64,000 nt of DNA from Streptomyces sp. B3I8 (GCF_030816915.1 NZ_JAUSYN010000002.1:4725501-4789500), one strand, 5' to 3'. Positions 42,175 to 51,840 are shown, counted from the first letter of the stretch. Notes: generated from the letters alone by a model not told the origin. Made by a program: numbers and translations.

Positions 42175-43215
42175 TCACACCGCGGTGTCGGGGCGGACGG
42201 CGCCGAGGACCGGGGCGGTGGCCAGCGGCGTCAGGGTCACCGTCGCGCCGGGGCGCGGCGCCTGCACCACCATGCCGTGGCCCGCGTACATCGCCACGTG
42301 CGTCGCGTCGGGGTGGTACAGCACCAGGTCGCCCGGGCGCAGCGCGTTCAGCGGGACGTGCGGGAGCCGGGCCCACTGGTCCTGGCTCGTGCGGGGAATC
42401 GACCGGCCCGCCGCCCGCCAGGCCCGCGACGTCAGCCCCGAGCAGTCGTACGACGCCGGGCCCGCCGCTCCCCACCGGTACGGCTTGCCGATCTGGTCGA
42501 CGGCGTACCGCAGCGCGCTGCCGGCCGCCGGCGACGGCGGGCGGTCGTCGTCGCCCATCGTGCCGGAGGCCAGCAGCTCGTTCTGGGCGGCGGCCGTCCG
42601 CTCCTGCTCCAGCCGCGTCAGCTCCGCGAGCCGTTCGGGGCTCAGCGAGGCGAGCAGCCGCTCCACACCGGCGAGTTTCGCGCGTACCGTGTCGCGGTCC
42701 TTCCGCCGCTGCTCGGTGAGGGACCGCTGCCGGTCGAGCGCGCGCCGCGCGGCGTGGGCGAGGGCGTCGGCGCGGCGCGCCCCGCCGGACAACCGGGTCA
42801 CCGCCTCGGCCCGCTCGCGCGCCAGCCGGCCGATGACGTGGCCCTCGTCGAGCATCGTCTGCGGATCGCGGGCGAGCAGCAGCCGTACGTAGGGGGAGAT
42901 GCCGGAGACGCCCTGGTACTGCTGCCGGGCGAGCCGTCCCGCCGTCCCGCGGCCGTCGTCGAGCGAGCGGCGGGCGGTGGCGAGCCGGGCGTCGAGTCTC
43001 GCCCACTCGGCGCGCTGCCGGGCGAGTTTCCCGGCGGTGGCGTTGTAGGCCTCGGTGGCCCGCTCGGCGCCGCGGTACTGCTGCGAGAGGTCGGTCAGCA
43101 GCTCGGACAGCGGCCGCTCGTCGGGCGCGGGGTCGGCCGCCGCGCGGGTCGGCGCCAGCACCACCGAGGCGGTCACCGCCACCGTGCAGACCAGACGGAG
43201 CAGGCGTCCTGACAC
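42175..43215 (-). CDS. Secreted NlpC/P60 family peptidoglycan endopeptidase
   Basis: The 346-residue protein has a signal peptide (LLRLVCTVAVTASVVLAPTRAAA), a long coiled-coil region (about 35-215; LARQRAEWARLDARLATARR) and a C-terminal NlpC/P60 domain with C258 (YDCSGLTSRAW), H306 (DATHVAMYAG) and a third polar residue near H313. It should cut cell-wall peptides, like RipA and SwlA-type hydrolases. The coiled coil may keep it inactive until bound by a partner. The start is GTG at 43215 with GGAGGTGATGAC upstream. Confidence 0.9.
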   Translation of the reverse strand: MSGRLLRLVCTVAVTASVVLAPTRAAADPAPDERPLSELLTDLSQQYRGAERATEAYNATAGKLARQRAEWARLDARLATARRSLDDGRGTAGRLARQQYQGVSGISPYVRLLLARDPQTMLDEGHVIGRLARERAEAVTRLSGGARRADALAHAARRALDRQRSLTEQRRKDRDTVRAKLAGVERLLASLSPERLAELTRLEQERTAAAQNELLASGTMGDDDRPPSPAAGSALRYAVDQIGKPYRWGAAGPASYDCSGLTSRAWRAAGRSIPRTSQDQWARLPHVPLNALRPGDLVLYHPDATHVAMYAGHGMVVQAPRPGATVTLTPLATAPVLGAVRPDTAV

Positions 43216-43317
43216 GTCATCACCTCCGGAGGCGGACGGTCCCTCCGCCCGCGCACCGGCAGGATCAGATGATCGCAACCCGGGCGCCTCCCGGGTGGTC
43301 GCATCGGAGCAGCCGGG

Positions 43318-43665
43318 TCACCCTTCGGAGCGGTCCCCGCCGTCCTCGGGCGTGGCGTCCGGCGCGGCGGCGCCCGGCGGTGTACGGGACGCCGCGGGCG
43401 CCGGCCGGGACCACGGCCACCGGGGCCCCCGTCCTCCGGTGTCGCCGGCGGCGTCGAACTCGTACCGCCACCCCTGGCTCAGCCATGGCGGACCCCCGCG
43501 CCCGTACTGGACCCGCCGGTAGACGAGCACGGTCGGCTCGCCGCCCGCGGCGTCGGGCACCGGCACCCGGTAGGTCTTCGGCGGGTGCCCGGTCGGGCCG
43601 AGCAGGACGGGCAGGACGCGCCCGTCCAGCGGGCCGCCCACGAAGGGGGTGTCTGCGCTCTTCAC
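43318..43665 (-). CDS. Hypothetical protein, 115 residues
   Basis: The start (GTG, preceded by GGTGGG) leads into a compact beta-rich segment (FVGGPLDGRVLPVLLGPTG, YRVPVPDAAGGEPTVLVYRR, QGWRYEFDAAGD). The last 40 residues are Pro/Ala/Arg-rich and look disordered. The opening FVGGPLDG recalls small actinobacterial and phage proteins of unknown role. It sits 102 bases upstream of the NlpC/P60 gene on the same strand. No function can be assigned. Confidence 0.6.
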   Translation of the reverse strand: MKSADTPFVGGPLDGRVLPVLLGPTGHPPKTYRVPVPDAAGGEPTVLVYRRVQYGRGGPPWLSQGWRYEFDAAGDTGGRGPRWPWSRPAPAASRTPPGAAAPDATPEDGGDRSEG

Positions 43666-43717
43666 CCCACCAGTCTCACCCGTGCCGAGGCGTACGGTGA
43701 TACCGGGTTCCGGGGCC

Positions 43718-44458
43718 TCACAGCAGGTGGGCGGCGTCGGCGAGGACCGCCGGCAGCCGGCGGGCCATGACCCCGACCGGTCCCTCGGCGCTCTCCATCG
43801 CCAGCGCCCGCCGCACCACCGCGGCGGCCGCCCCGTCGCTCCCGGCCGCGGCGACGAGGCAGGCCATGAACTGTTCGACCAGCCAGTCGCGCAGCTCCCC
43901 GGCCGCCGGCCGCTTGCCCTCGTCGAGCCAGATGAGGGAGGCAGCCTCCACCGAGGTGATCCACATCCGCACCGTCATCCGCAGCCGGGGACTGGGCTCG
44001 GGGGCGTCGAGGTGGTCCAGGATGTGCTCGGCGGCGGCCCTGCGCACCCCGTCGACGATCGCCGTCGTCCGCGAGGTCTCGACCACGCTGCCGCCCTGGA
44101 GCAGCGCGCTGAACCCGGCGTCGTGGCCGTCCACGAAGGCGAGGTAGCGGTCCAGGGCACGGCCGAGGCGTTCGGTGAGCGCGCCCACGGCCGGCTCGGC
44201 GAAGCAGTGCTCCAGCTCCTCGGCGGCGGAGCGCAGCGCGGCCTCGTAGAGCTGCTGCTTGCCGCCGGGGAAGTAGCGGTAGACCAGCGGCCGCGAGACA
44301 CCGGCCGCCTCGGCCACGTCGTCCAGCGAGACGTCCTCGGGCACCCGGTGCGCGAACAGCGAGAGCGCGGCGGTCAGCAACTGGCGGCGCCGTTCCTCGA
44401 CACTGAGCCGGCGGTACGCGCGCGGCGCACGGGTCGTCGGGGCGGCCTCGGAGGTCAT
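43718..44458 (-). CDS. TetR family transcriptional regulator
   Basis: The 246-residue protein has a TetR N-terminal domain (RRRQLLTAALSLFAHR, then VSLDDVAEAAGVSRPLVYRYFPGGKQQLYEAAL) and a helical ligand-binding domain. It starts 50 bases after the AurF-like gene on the same strand and is probably in its operon, making that oxygenase a likely target. The inducer is unknown. Confidence 0.9.
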   Translation of the reverse strand: MTSEAAPTTRAPRAYRRLSVEERRRQLLTAALSLFAHRVPEDVSLDDVAEAAGVSRPLVYRYFPGGKQQLYEAALRSAAEELEHCFAEPAVGALTERLGRALDRYLAFVDGHDAGFSALLQGGSVVETSRTTAIVDGVRRAAAEHILDHLDAPEPSPRLRMTVRMWITSVEAASLIWLDEGKRPAAGELRDWLVEQFMACLVAAAGSDGAAAAVVRRALAMESAEGPVGVMARRLPAVLADAAHLL

Positions 44459-44508
44459 GGCCCCGAGCCTAACCCCGGGCGGCCGGGGACCTCCCGTGCT
44501 CCGTGCGC

Positions 44509-45447
44509 CTACGCCAGCAGCCCCGACGACTTCCACAGCCGGCGGCCGACGCCCCGCAGGACGCCGATGTCGTCCAGGAAGTCCGTCAGCCGCTTGGAGC
44601 CCGTCTGCATGACCTCCCTGCGGTGGCCGCTCGCCTTCACCTGGGCCAGCGCCTCCCGCCGGTCGAGGCCGACGTTGGTGTACACCTCGGGGTTGACGAA
44701 GGCCACGGAGAAGACCCGGGCGAACTCGCCCGAGGTGACCCGGGTGAACTCCTGCGACCAGCGGGGCGCGGTCATCATCTGCCGGCGCAGCTCCTCGCGG
44801 GCGTACCGCACGTGCCGCGCCTCCTCCACCACGTGGATCCGCGTGACCCCGCGGATCAGCGGCTGGACCCGCTCGTCGGGGAAGGTCAGCCGCTGCATCC
44901 AGTCGAGGACCTCCTCGCCGAGCAGGGTCGCGGTGAAGGAACCGGGTGTGGTGGAGACCGTCTTGAACAGCCGGCCCAGGTTCTGGTGGATCCGGCTCAC
45001 CGGGTACCAGGGGGTGCCGCCGCGCGAGATCAGCCGGGCGAACATCTTGGAGTGCCGGCACTCGTCCTCGATCTCGGTGAGGGCGTAGCGCACGTGCGCG
45101 CTCGTCGCCGCCTTGTCGTAGATGTGCCGGCACAGGAGCTGCATCAGGATGATCTCGAACCAGATGCCGAGCGAGGCGAGCGCCGCCGCCTCGTGCTGGG
45201 AGAGCAGGATGCGCTGCTCCTCGCTCATCCGCTTCCACATCGGCGTGTCGTAAAGGGACACCAGCTCCGGCGGCCAGAACCACTTGCCCTCCTCGAAGGG
45301 GGCCTCCCAGTCCAGCTCCTTGTCGGGGTCGAAGGAGTGCTTGGCGGAGGAGTCGAGCAGCCGCTTCGCCACCTGCTCGCGGTCCTTGAGCAGGCCGAGC
45401 GCGTCGCGCAGCACCTCGGCCTCCGTCACGGTCGCCACGGTCGTCAT
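44509..45447 (-). CDS. AurF-like diiron oxygenase
   Basis: This 312-residue protein belongs to the diiron oxygenase group that includes the N-oxygenase AurF. Helices with carboxylate and His ligands are visible: TEIEDECRHSKMFARLI and RIHVVEEARHVRYAREEL (ExxRH type), with EAAALASLGIWFEIILMQLL and LGEEVLDWMQRLTF supplying further Glu residues. AurF itself oxidises an aryl amine to a nitro group; the substrate here is unknown and no aryl-amine pathway lies nearby. GGACA lies before the ATG. A TetR gene follows in the same operon. Confidence 0.87.
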   Translation of the reverse strand: MTTVATVTEAEVLRDALGLLKDREQVAKRLLDSSAKHSFDPDKELDWEAPFEEGKWFWPPELVSLYDTPMWKRMSEEQRILLSQHEAAALASLGIWFEIILMQLLCRHIYDKAATSAHVRYALTEIEDECRHSKMFARLISRGGTPWYPVSRIHQNLGRLFKTVSTTPGSFTATLLGEEVLDWMQRLTFPDERVQPLIRGVTRIHVVEEARHVRYAREELRRQMMTAPRWSQEFTRVTSGEFARVFSVAFVNPEVYTNVGLDRREALAQVKASGHRREVMQTGSKRLTDFLDDIGVLRGVGRRLWKSSGLLA

Positions 45448-45556
45448 TCCTGTCCCACCTCTGCGTGCCTGCGTGCCTGCGTACGTGCGTCGCCGGCCGG
45501 CGGGCACCCAAAGAAGGGTTACCGGTGGTTACCCGCGGCCGCCTCTTATGAGACTG

Positions 45557-45568
45557 CTTGTCAGCAAG
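45557..45568. promoter_or_regulatory. Short palindrome upstream of the AurF-like/TetR operon
   Basis: CTTG-TCAG-CAAG lies about 110 bases before the operon start in a less GC-rich stretch. A GGTTACC direct repeat (10-base period, near 45517) lies closer to the gene. Either could be the TetR operator. The evidence is positional only. Confidence 0.3.
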
Positions 45569-45670
45569 AACGTCAATCCCCTGCGCCCGACTTACCGCGC
45601 ACTCGTACGCCCCCGAGGATCACCGGCCCACGCACGGCCCACGCACGGCCCACGCACGGCCCGCGCACCG

Positions 45671-47143
45671 TCAGCGCGCGTCCGCCGCCCCGTCGCCGAG
45701 GACGGCCTCCATGACCGACCGGGCGATCGGTGCCGCGTCCCCGCCCCCGCTGATCTCGCCCCGCGCCCGCGCGTCCTCCACCACCACCGCGACGGCCACC
45801 GCCGGGGCCGGCGCGTCCTTGCCCCGCGCCCAGGAGATGAACCAGGCGTACGGCGTCCCCGCGTTGCCCACGCCGTGCTGCGCGGTGCCCGTCTTGCCGC
45901 CCACCACCGCCCCGGGGATCGCCGCGTTGGTGCCGGTGCCCTCCTCCACCACGCCCGTCATCAGCTCCCGCAGCCGCTCGGCCGTCTCCCGCCGCATCGC
46001 CCGGTGCAGGGTGCGCGGCCGGGTCGCGGACAAGGTGGTGCCGGCCGCGGTGGTGGTCCGCTCCACCAGATACGGCACCGGCACCGTGCCGTCGCCCGCC
46101 ACCGCCGAGGCGACCATCGCCATCTGCAGGGGGGTGGCCCTGGTGTCGAACTGCCCGATCGACGACAGGGCGAGCTGCGCCCGGTCCTGCTTCGCCGCGA
46201 ACGTGGACCGCGCCACCGCGAACGGCACCCGCAGCCCCGCGTCGTCGAACCCGAAGGAGGCCGCCGTGCGGGACATCGCCGCCACCCCCGTCTCCACGCC
46301 CAGCTCGGCGAACACCGTGTTGCAGGACCACTCCAAGGCGTACCGCACGGAGGCGTCCGTACAGCCGTCCACCTCGTTGGTCAGCCGGGTCCGGGTGCCG
46401 GGCAGCGTGTACGGGTCCGGGGAGCGCGTCGGGGCGTCCAGGTCGTCGACCACGCCCGCGTCCAGCGCCGCGGCGGCCGTGACCACCTTGAACGTGGAGC
46501 CCGGGGGATAGGTCCGGTCCACGGCGCGGTTCAGCATCGGCCGGTCCGGGTCGCCGTCCAGCCGCCGCCAGGCCCGCGCCACGTCCTCGCCCGTGCCCGA
46601 CAGCTCGCCCGGGTCGAACGACGGCAGCGACACCAGCGCCAGGATCCGCCCCGTCACCGGGTCGAGCGCCGCCACCGCCCCGTGCCGCCCGGCCAGCCCC
46701 TCGTAGGCCGCCCGCTGGGCCTCCGGGTCGATCGTCGTGACCACCGTGCCGCCGGTGGAGCGGGCACGGGTGAGGTCGTGCAGGAGAGGGAACCCGGCGA
46801 GACCCGGGTCGGTGCCGGCCAGCAGCCGGTCCCGGGCGTGCTCCAGCAGCGTGGTGCCGTACACCTGCGAGGCGAAGCCCGTCACCGGCGCGTACAGCGG
46901 GCCGTCGGTGTACGTCCGCGTGTACCGGAACATCCCGCCGGTGTCGCGCGAGCCGGTCACCGGGCTGCCGCCGGCCAGGATGTCACCGCGTGGCTGCCCC
47001 CAACGGGCGATCTCCGTACGGCGGTTGGCGGGGTTGCCGGTGTAGGTGTCGGACCGCACGAGCTGCACGCGCACCACGTTGACGAGCAGCGCCACCAGCA
47101 GCAGCGCGCACAGCAGCGCGGCGCGGCGGATGTACCGGGTCAT
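45671..47143 (-). CDS. Penicillin-binding transpeptidase (class B PBP)
   Basis: This 490-residue protein has one N-terminal membrane anchor (ALLCALLLVALLVNVVRVQLV, 9-29), a short non-catalytic domain, and the transpeptidase domain with S216-x-x-K219 (PPGSTFKVV), SCN (273-275) and K417TG (GGKTGTAQHG). It cross-links peptidoglycan outside the membrane. It overlaps the FtsW/RodA-type glycosyltransferase gene by four bases (ATGA). The two should form one SEDS-bPBP synthase. The pair is probably one of several in the genome, because the main division and elongation sets usually sit elsewhere. Confidence 0.93.
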   Translation of the reverse strand: MTRYIRRAALLCALLLVALLVNVVRVQLVRSDTYTGNPANRRTEIARWGQPRGDILAGGSPVTGSRDTGGMFRYTRTYTDGPLYAPVTGFASQVYGTTLLEHARDRLLAGTDPGLAGFPLLHDLTRARSTGGTVVTTIDPEAQRAAYEGLAGRHGAVAALDPVTGRILALVSLPSFDPGELSGTGEDVARAWRRLDGDPDRPMLNRAVDRTYPPGSTFKVVTAAAALDAGVVDDLDAPTRSPDPYTLPGTRTRLTNEVDGCTDASVRYALEWSCNTVFAELGVETGVAAMSRTAASFGFDDAGLRVPFAVARSTFAAKQDRAQLALSSIGQFDTRATPLQMAMVASAVAGDGTVPVPYLVERTTTAAGTTLSATRPRTLHRAMRRETAERLRELMTGVVEEGTGTNAAIPGAVVGGKTGTAQHGVGNAGTPYAWFISWARGKDAPAPAVAVAVVVEDARARGEISGGGDAAPIARSVMEAVLGDGAADAR

Positions 47144-48528
47144 GGGGCCGCCGTTCCGTCGTAGGGGGACGCCGCCGGGCCGGACCCGGCCGCCTTCTCG
47201 CCGCCGGGGCGGCGGGCGAGGTCGTCCTCGCGCTCGGCCGCGTCCTTGCGCGCACGGTCGCTGAGCCGGATGAGCAGCGCGACGATGACCCAGTTGGTGA
47301 CCAGCGACGAGCCGCCCTGCGCCAGGAACGGCATCGCCATCCCGGTGAGCGGGATCAGCCCCGTCACCCCGCCCGCGATCACGAAGACCTGCAGCGCGAG
47401 GATCGAGGCGAGCCCCACCGCCAGCAGCCGGCCGAACGCATCCCGCAGCGCGAGGCCCGCCCGGTAGCCGCGCTCCACCAGCAGCGCGTACAGCCCGAAC
47501 ACCGCGACCAGCCCGGCCAGCCCCAGCTCCTCCCCGGCCGTGGCCAGGATGAAGTCCGACTTGGCGGCGAAGCCGATGAGGACGGAGTGGCCCTCGCCGA
47601 GCCCGGTGCCGAGCACCCCGCCGGCGGCGAACGCGAACAGCGACTGGGCGAGCTGGTTGGGGCCCCGGCCCGCGTCGATGGAAGCGAAGGGGTGCAGCCA
47701 GTCCTCGACCCGCCCGTGCACGTGCGGCTCCAGCCGGCCCACGGCCAGCGCGCCGGCCACCGCGAGCAGCAGCCCGACCGCGACCCAGCCGGTGCGCCCG
47801 GTGGCGACGTACAGCAGCACCACGAACAGCCCGAAGAACAGCAACGACGTGCCGAGGTCCCGCTCCAGCACGAGGACACCCACGCTGAGCAGCCAGATCG
47901 CCACCACCGGCCCGAGCACCCGTCCGGTCGGCAACCGCAGCCACCACAGCCGCCGCCCGGAGTGGGCCAGCGCGTGCCCGTTGGCGGCGAGGTACCCGGC
48001 GAAGAACACGGCCAGCAGCACCTTCGCGAACTCGCCGGGCTGGAGCGAGAACCCGGCGACGCGCACCCAGATCCGGGCACCGTTCACCGCCGGGAAGAAG
48101 ATCGGCACGGTGAGCAGGGCGAGCGCCCCGGCGACGCACACGTACGCGTACCGCCGCAGCACCCGGTGGTCGTCGAGGACCACGACCACCGCGACGAACA
48201 GCGCGACGCCGAGGGTGGACCAGTTCAGCTGGGTGGGCGCGGCGGCGTCCCCGGGGGTCTCCAGGTCGAGCCGGTAGATCAGCACGAGCCCGAGCCCGTT
48301 CAGCAGCACGGCGATGGGCAGCAGCACGGGATCGGCGCCCGGCGCCCGGAACCGCACGGCCAGGTGCGCGAGCAGCGCCAGCACGGCGAGCCCCGCCCCG
48401 TACCCGGCGGCCCCCTGCGGCAGGGCCCCGTGCCGGGCGAGTCCGACCGCGCAGTACCCGCACACGGACAACAGCACGGCGAGCCCCATGAGCAGGACCT
48501 CGACCCCACGCCTCCCGGTCCGCCTCAT
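47140..48528 (-). CDS. FtsW/RodA/SpoVE family (SEDS) peptidoglycan glycosyltransferase
   Basis: The 462-residue integral membrane protein has about ten to twelve helices and the SEDS family signatures. These are GARIWVRVAGFSLQPGEFAKVLLAVFFAGYL, DLGTSLLFFGLF with the catalytic-region Asp, and LTGMAMPFLAQGGSSLVTNW near the C-terminus. It polymerises lipid II into glycan strands. A charged cytoplasmic tail (about 415-462) ends it. It is the first gene of the two-gene unit with the transpeptidase. Confidence 0.94.
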   Translation of the reverse strand: MRRTGRRGVEVLLMGLAVLLSVCGYCAVGLARHGALPQGAAGYGAGLAVLALLAHLAVRFRAPGADPVLLPIAVLLNGLGLVLIYRLDLETPGDAAAPTQLNWSTLGVALFVAVVVVLDDHRVLRRYAYVCVAGALALLTVPIFFPAVNGARIWVRVAGFSLQPGEFAKVLLAVFFAGYLAANGHALAHSGRRLWWLRLPTGRVLGPVVAIWLLSVGVLVLERDLGTSLLFFGLFVVLLYVATGRTGWVAVGLLLAVAGALAVGRLEPHVHGRVEDWLHPFASIDAGRGPNQLAQSLFAFAAGGVLGTGLGEGHSVLIGFAAKSDFILATAGEELGLAGLVAVFGLYALLVERGYRAGLALRDAFGRLLAVGLASILALQVFVIAGGVTGLIPLTGMAMPFLAQGGSSLVTNWVIVALLIRLSDRARKDAAEREDDLARRPGGEKAAGSGPAASPYDGTAAP

Positions 48529-48671
48529 ATCCGCAACATACCGGGACGAATCACGCACGGTGCGCAACCGCGCCCCTGCGAGGGGCGCGGGGCTGTGCCA
48601 CTGTGCGGCTGCCGCCGCGCGGGCGCGACCGGCCCCCACCGGCGGTCAGCCGACCACGCACCCCGGGGTCA

Positions 48672-48734
48672 CAGGGGCGAAGCCCCTGAAGGGACGGGAA
48701 GGGCAGGGCAGGGCAGGGGCGGCGTGGGGCGAAA
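48672..48734. repeat. Copy of the C-rich dispersed repeat (minus orientation)
   Basis: AGGGGC-GAA-GCCCCT followed by GAAGGGACGGGAAGGG and then (CAGGG)3 matches the right half of the 19.5-kb hairpin, including the GAA loop. It ends in GGCGTGGGGCGAAA, the complement of the family's T-run end. It lies in the 300-base gap between the SEDS gene and the NERD gene. Confidence 0.75.
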
Positions 48735-48840
48735 TCCATCCCGGGCGAGCCCCCGGGCGTAAACCCTCCCCACCGACCGCCTCCGTCTTGCCCCCACCGC
48801 TCACCCCCTGTTCCCATGGAACAAGGGGGTGACCATCCAC

Positions 48841-49665
48841 ATGGACCGACTCCGCGTCACACCGACCCGCCACCACACCCACGACCGCCTCTACGTCCAC
48901 CGCCCCGACGGCACCACCCTCGCCTGGTACGACCGCGACACCGCGCACGTGAGCCTGCTGAACAGCACTCAGCGGGAGGCCGTACTGCACTCGCTCACCC
49001 CCTTCCTCACCGGCCCCGTCACCGTCGGACCGCCCCCCGCGCCCACCCCCGCGGACCTCGCCCGCCTCGCCCTCCACCCCGACGACGACCTCGCCCCCAA
49101 CCGCCCCGGCGAGGCCCTCCTCGTAGCCCTGGACCGCGCCCCCGCCCGCCCCTCCCGCCTCCGCCCCACCGGGTTCCGCCCCGACCCCCGCCGCCACGCC
49201 CTCACCGCCGAACAGACGGTCGGCGACACCCTGGACGCCCTGGCCGGCGCCGGCTGGCACGTCCTGCACTCCCTCCCGCTGCCCGGCGGCGACCGCATCC
49301 ACCACCTGGCCATCGGCCCCGGCGGCCTCCTCTGCGTCCACGCGCTGTACGCCCACGGGCAGCGCGTCCTGGTCGCCGACCCCATGGTCACCACCGGCCG
49401 CCGCGAGGCCGCACCGCTGCTGCGCCGGCTGCGCGCCGACGCGCACCGCGCCTCCTACGCCCTGACGGCCGAGGTCACCCCGCTGCTCGCCGTCGTCGCC
49501 CCGTCCCGACTGGAGATCACCGCCGCACCCCGCGACGGCCTCCGCGTCCTGCGCGACGCGGACCTGTCCGGCGCCCTCACCCGCCTGGGCGGCGTCCTCA
49601 AACCGGCGGACGCGGAGTCCCTGTACGCCATGGCCCGCGACCGCCACACCTGGACCCGGCTCTGA
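48841..49665 (+). CDS. NERD domain-containing protein
   Basis: The 274-residue protein contains a NERD (nuclease-related) domain in its middle. EQTVGDTLDALAGAGWHVLHSL, then GGDRIHHLAIGPGGLLCVHAL aligns with the usual pattern of Asp-x-Asp-His before a hydrophobic strand. The lysine that normally ends this strand is not evident, so nuclease activity is doubtful. The first 100 residues are an unrelated beta-rich segment followed by a Pro/Arg-rich linker. ATG 48841 or GTG 48829 can start it. A near-palindrome TGTTCC-CAT-GGAACA flanked by C and G runs (48806-48829) precedes the start. Confidence 0.78.
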   Translation: MDRLRVTPTRHHTHDRLYVHRPDGTTLAWYDRDTAHVSLLNSTQREAVLHSLTPFLTGPVTVGPPPAPTPADLARLALHPDDDLAPNRPGEALLVALDRAPARPSRLRPTGFRPDPRRHALTAEQTVGDTLDALAGAGWHVLHSLPLPGGDRIHHLAIGPGGLLCVHALYAHGQRVLVADPMVTTGRREAAPLLRRLRADAHRASYALTAEVTPLLAVVAPSRLEITAAPRDGLRVLRDADLSGALTRLGGVLKPADAESLYAMARDRHTWTRL

Positions 49666-49677
49666 CCGCGGCGCGGT

Positions 49678-50559
49678 TCACGGCAGCGCGCCGGCCCCCT
49701 CCGCAGCGCACAGCGGCGCCATCAGATCGCCGAAGTCCCGCAGCCGCGGCGCCAGGTCCGCGGCACGGAAGGCGAGCCCCTCCGGCGCCCGGCAGCCGGC
49801 GACCTCCTCCCACGTCACCGGCGTGGAGACCATCGGCTCCGCGCGCGCCCGCAGCGTGTAGGGGGCGGCCGTGGTCTTCTTCGCGGCGTTCTGGCTCCAG
49901 TCCACGAACACCTTGCCCGGCCGCAGACTGCGCGTCATCCGGTGCACGACCAGTTCCGGCATCGCCTGCTCCGCCTCCACCGCGAGCCGCTTGGCGTACT
50001 CCGTCGCCCGTTCGGACGGCGCCGTCGTGATCGCCGCCAGCAGATGCAGCCCCTTGGAACCGGAGGTCTTCGCGTACGCCGCGATGCCGTCCGCCGCCAG
50101 CCGCTCGCGCAGCCAGAGCGCCACCTCGCAGCACTCCACGACGGTCGCCGGCGCCCCCGGGTCCAGATCGAGGACCAGCCGGTCCGCCTCACCGGGCGTC
50201 CGGGCCCGCCACTGCGGCGTGTGGAACTCGGTCACCTGGTTCGCCGCCCACATCAGCGACGGCAGATCCTGTACGACGACCTGCCGCGCCGGACCCTCCG
50301 AGCGCGGCACCTCGACCGTGCTGACCCACTCGGGCGTGCCCGGCGGCACGCTCTTGACGAAGAAGAGCTGCCCGTCCGGCCCGTCCGGATACCTGAGGAA
50401 GGACAGCGGGCGGTCGCGCAGATGGGGGAGCAGGGCCTCGGCGGCGGTGGCGTAGTAGTGCAGCAGCTCACCCTTGGTGAAGCCGGTGGCCGGGTGCAGC
50501 ACCTTCTCCAGATTGCTGAGCGCGAGCCGCCGCCCCTCCACCTCTGTCATCGGCGTCAT
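49678..50559 (-). CDS. ligD: Non-homologous end-joining polymerase (LigD polymerase domain protein)
   Basis: This 293-residue protein is a stand-alone LigD-type primase/polymerase domain. [23 protein letters not shown] opens the family, RLVLDLDPG holds the metal-binding pair (D131, D133), and [12 protein letters not shown] is the nucleotide-binding segment. It fills gaps and adds nucleotides at broken DNA ends held by Ku. No ligase or nuclease domain is attached, so a separate ATP-dependent ligase must complete the reaction. It diverges from ku across 75 bases. Confidence 0.93.
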   Translation of the reverse strand: MTPMTEVEGRRLALSNLEKVLHPATGFTKGELLHYYATAAEALLPHLRDRPLSFLRYPDGPDGQLFFVKSVPPGTPEWVSTVEVPRSEGPARQVVVQDLPSLMWAANQVTEFHTPQWRARTPGEADRLVLDLDPGAPATVVECCEVALWLRERLAADGIAAYAKTSGSKGLHLLAAITTAPSERATEYAKRLAVEAEQAMPELVVHRMTRSLRPGKVFVDWSQNAAKKTTAAPYTLRARAEPMVSTPVTWEEVAGCRAPEGLAFRAADLAPRLRDFGDLMAPLCAAEGAGALP

Positions 50560-50634
50560 ACGATGAGAATCCCACGAAACCGGTACATACCGGGTACCTG
50601 TCGTCGCCGTACTCGACTCGGAAGGGTGCTGTAC

Positions 50635-51732
50635 GTGAGATCCATATGGAACGGCGCCATCTCGTTCGGCCTGGTCAGTATCCCGATCAAGCTGGTGAAC
50701 GCCACCGAGAGCCACTCGGTCGCCTTCCGGCAGATCCACACGGAGGACGGCGGCCGCATCCGCTACCGCAAGGTCTGTGAACTGGAGGACCGCGAGGTCA
50801 CGTCGTCCGAGATCGGCAAGGGGTACGAGGACGCGGACGGCACGATCGTCCCGATCACCGACGAGGACCTGGCCCAGCTGCCGATCCCCACCACCCGCAC
50901 CATCGAGATCGTCGCCTTCGTGCCGACCGACCGGATCGACCCGCTCCAGCTGGGTGCCGCGTACTACCTGGGCGCGAACGGCGTCCCGGCCGCGAAGCCG
51001 TACACCTTGCTGCGCGAGGCGCTGAAGCGGAGCAACAGGGTGGCCATCGCGAAGTACGCCCTGCGGGGCCGCGAGCGGCTCGGGATGCTCCGCGTGGTGG
51101 ACGACGTGATCGCCATGCACGGCCTGCTGTGGCCGGACGAGATCCGCGCCCCCGAGGGTGTGGCGCCGGACGCGAACGTCACCGTCCGCGACAAGGAACT
51201 GGACCTGGCGGACGCCCTCATGGACACGCTGGGCGAGGTCGACCTGGACGACCTCCACGACGACTACCGCGAGGCGGTCGAGGAACTCATCGCCGCGAAG
51301 ACCTCCGGTGAGGAACCCCGGGAGACACCGGGCCCGGCCCGCAGTGGCAAGGTCCTGGACCTGATGGCGGCGCTGGAGAGCAGCGTGCGCGCGGCACAGG
51401 AGTCCCGCGCGGGCACGGCGGAGGAGGCGGACGACGGCACCGAGGACGCCGCGCACGCGGAGGTCAGGGACCTCCGGAAGAAGAAGACCCCCGCGAAGAA
51501 GACGACAAGCCCGAAGAAACCGTCCGCGACCGCCGACCGGAGGACCACAGCCAAAAAGACGACGACCGACAAGACGACGACCGACAAGACGACGACCGAC
51601 AAGACGACGACCGACAAGACGACGACCGACAAGACGACGACCGACAAGACGACGACCGACAAGACGACGGCCAAGACGACGGCCAAGAAGACGGCAGCGA
51701 AGAAATCCACCCCTCGCAAACGCTCGGCGTGA
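50635..51732 (+). CDS. ku: Ku protein, non-homologous end joining, with repetitive lysine-rich tail
   Basis: The 365-residue protein has the bacterial Ku core ([20 protein letters not shown] at the start, [40 protein letters not shown]), which forms a ring around DNA ends and recruits LigD proteins. From about residue 275 it has a long Lys/Thr/Ala tail containing seven perfect TTTDK units. Such basic tails in actinobacterial Ku are reported to help DNA binding and threading. GTG 50635 has GAAGGG upstream; GTG 50626 is possible. The intergenic GGTACATACCGGGTACC stretch may hold shared control elements. Confidence 0.95.
   Translation: MRSIWNGAISFGLVSIPIKLVNATESHSVAFRQIHTEDGGRIRYRKVCELEDREVTSSEIGKGYEDADGTIVPITDEDLAQLPIPTTRTIEIVAFVPTDRIDPLQLGAAYYLGANGVPAAKPYTLLREALKRSNRVAIAKYALRGRERLGMLRVVDDVIAMHGLLWPDEIRAPEGVAPDANVTVRDKELDLADALMDTLGEVDLDDLHDDYREAVEELIAAKTSGEEPRETPGPARSGKVLDLMAALESSVRAAQESRAGTAEEADDGTEDAAHAEVRDLRKKKTPAKKTTSPKKPSATADRRTTAKKTTTDKTTTDKTTTDKTTTDKTTTDKTTTDKTTTDKTTAKTTAKKTAAKKSTPRKRSA
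51556..51660 (+). repeat. 15-bp tandem repeat inside ku, seven perfect units
   Basis: AAGACGACGACCGAC is repeated seven times without a mismatch, coding for KTTTD (TTTDK) units in the Ku tail. Perfect identity at every third base suggests recent expansion, so copy number probably varies between strains. Confidence 0.95.
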
Positions 51733-51840
51733 ACGGACGGACGACGGCAAGGGCGTCAAGGGGTGCGGGGCCGTGTCGATACGCGGCTCCGCCGCGTGGG
51801 CGCAATCTTTTCGGGGGTCCGGGGGAGCCGCCCCGGGGTC

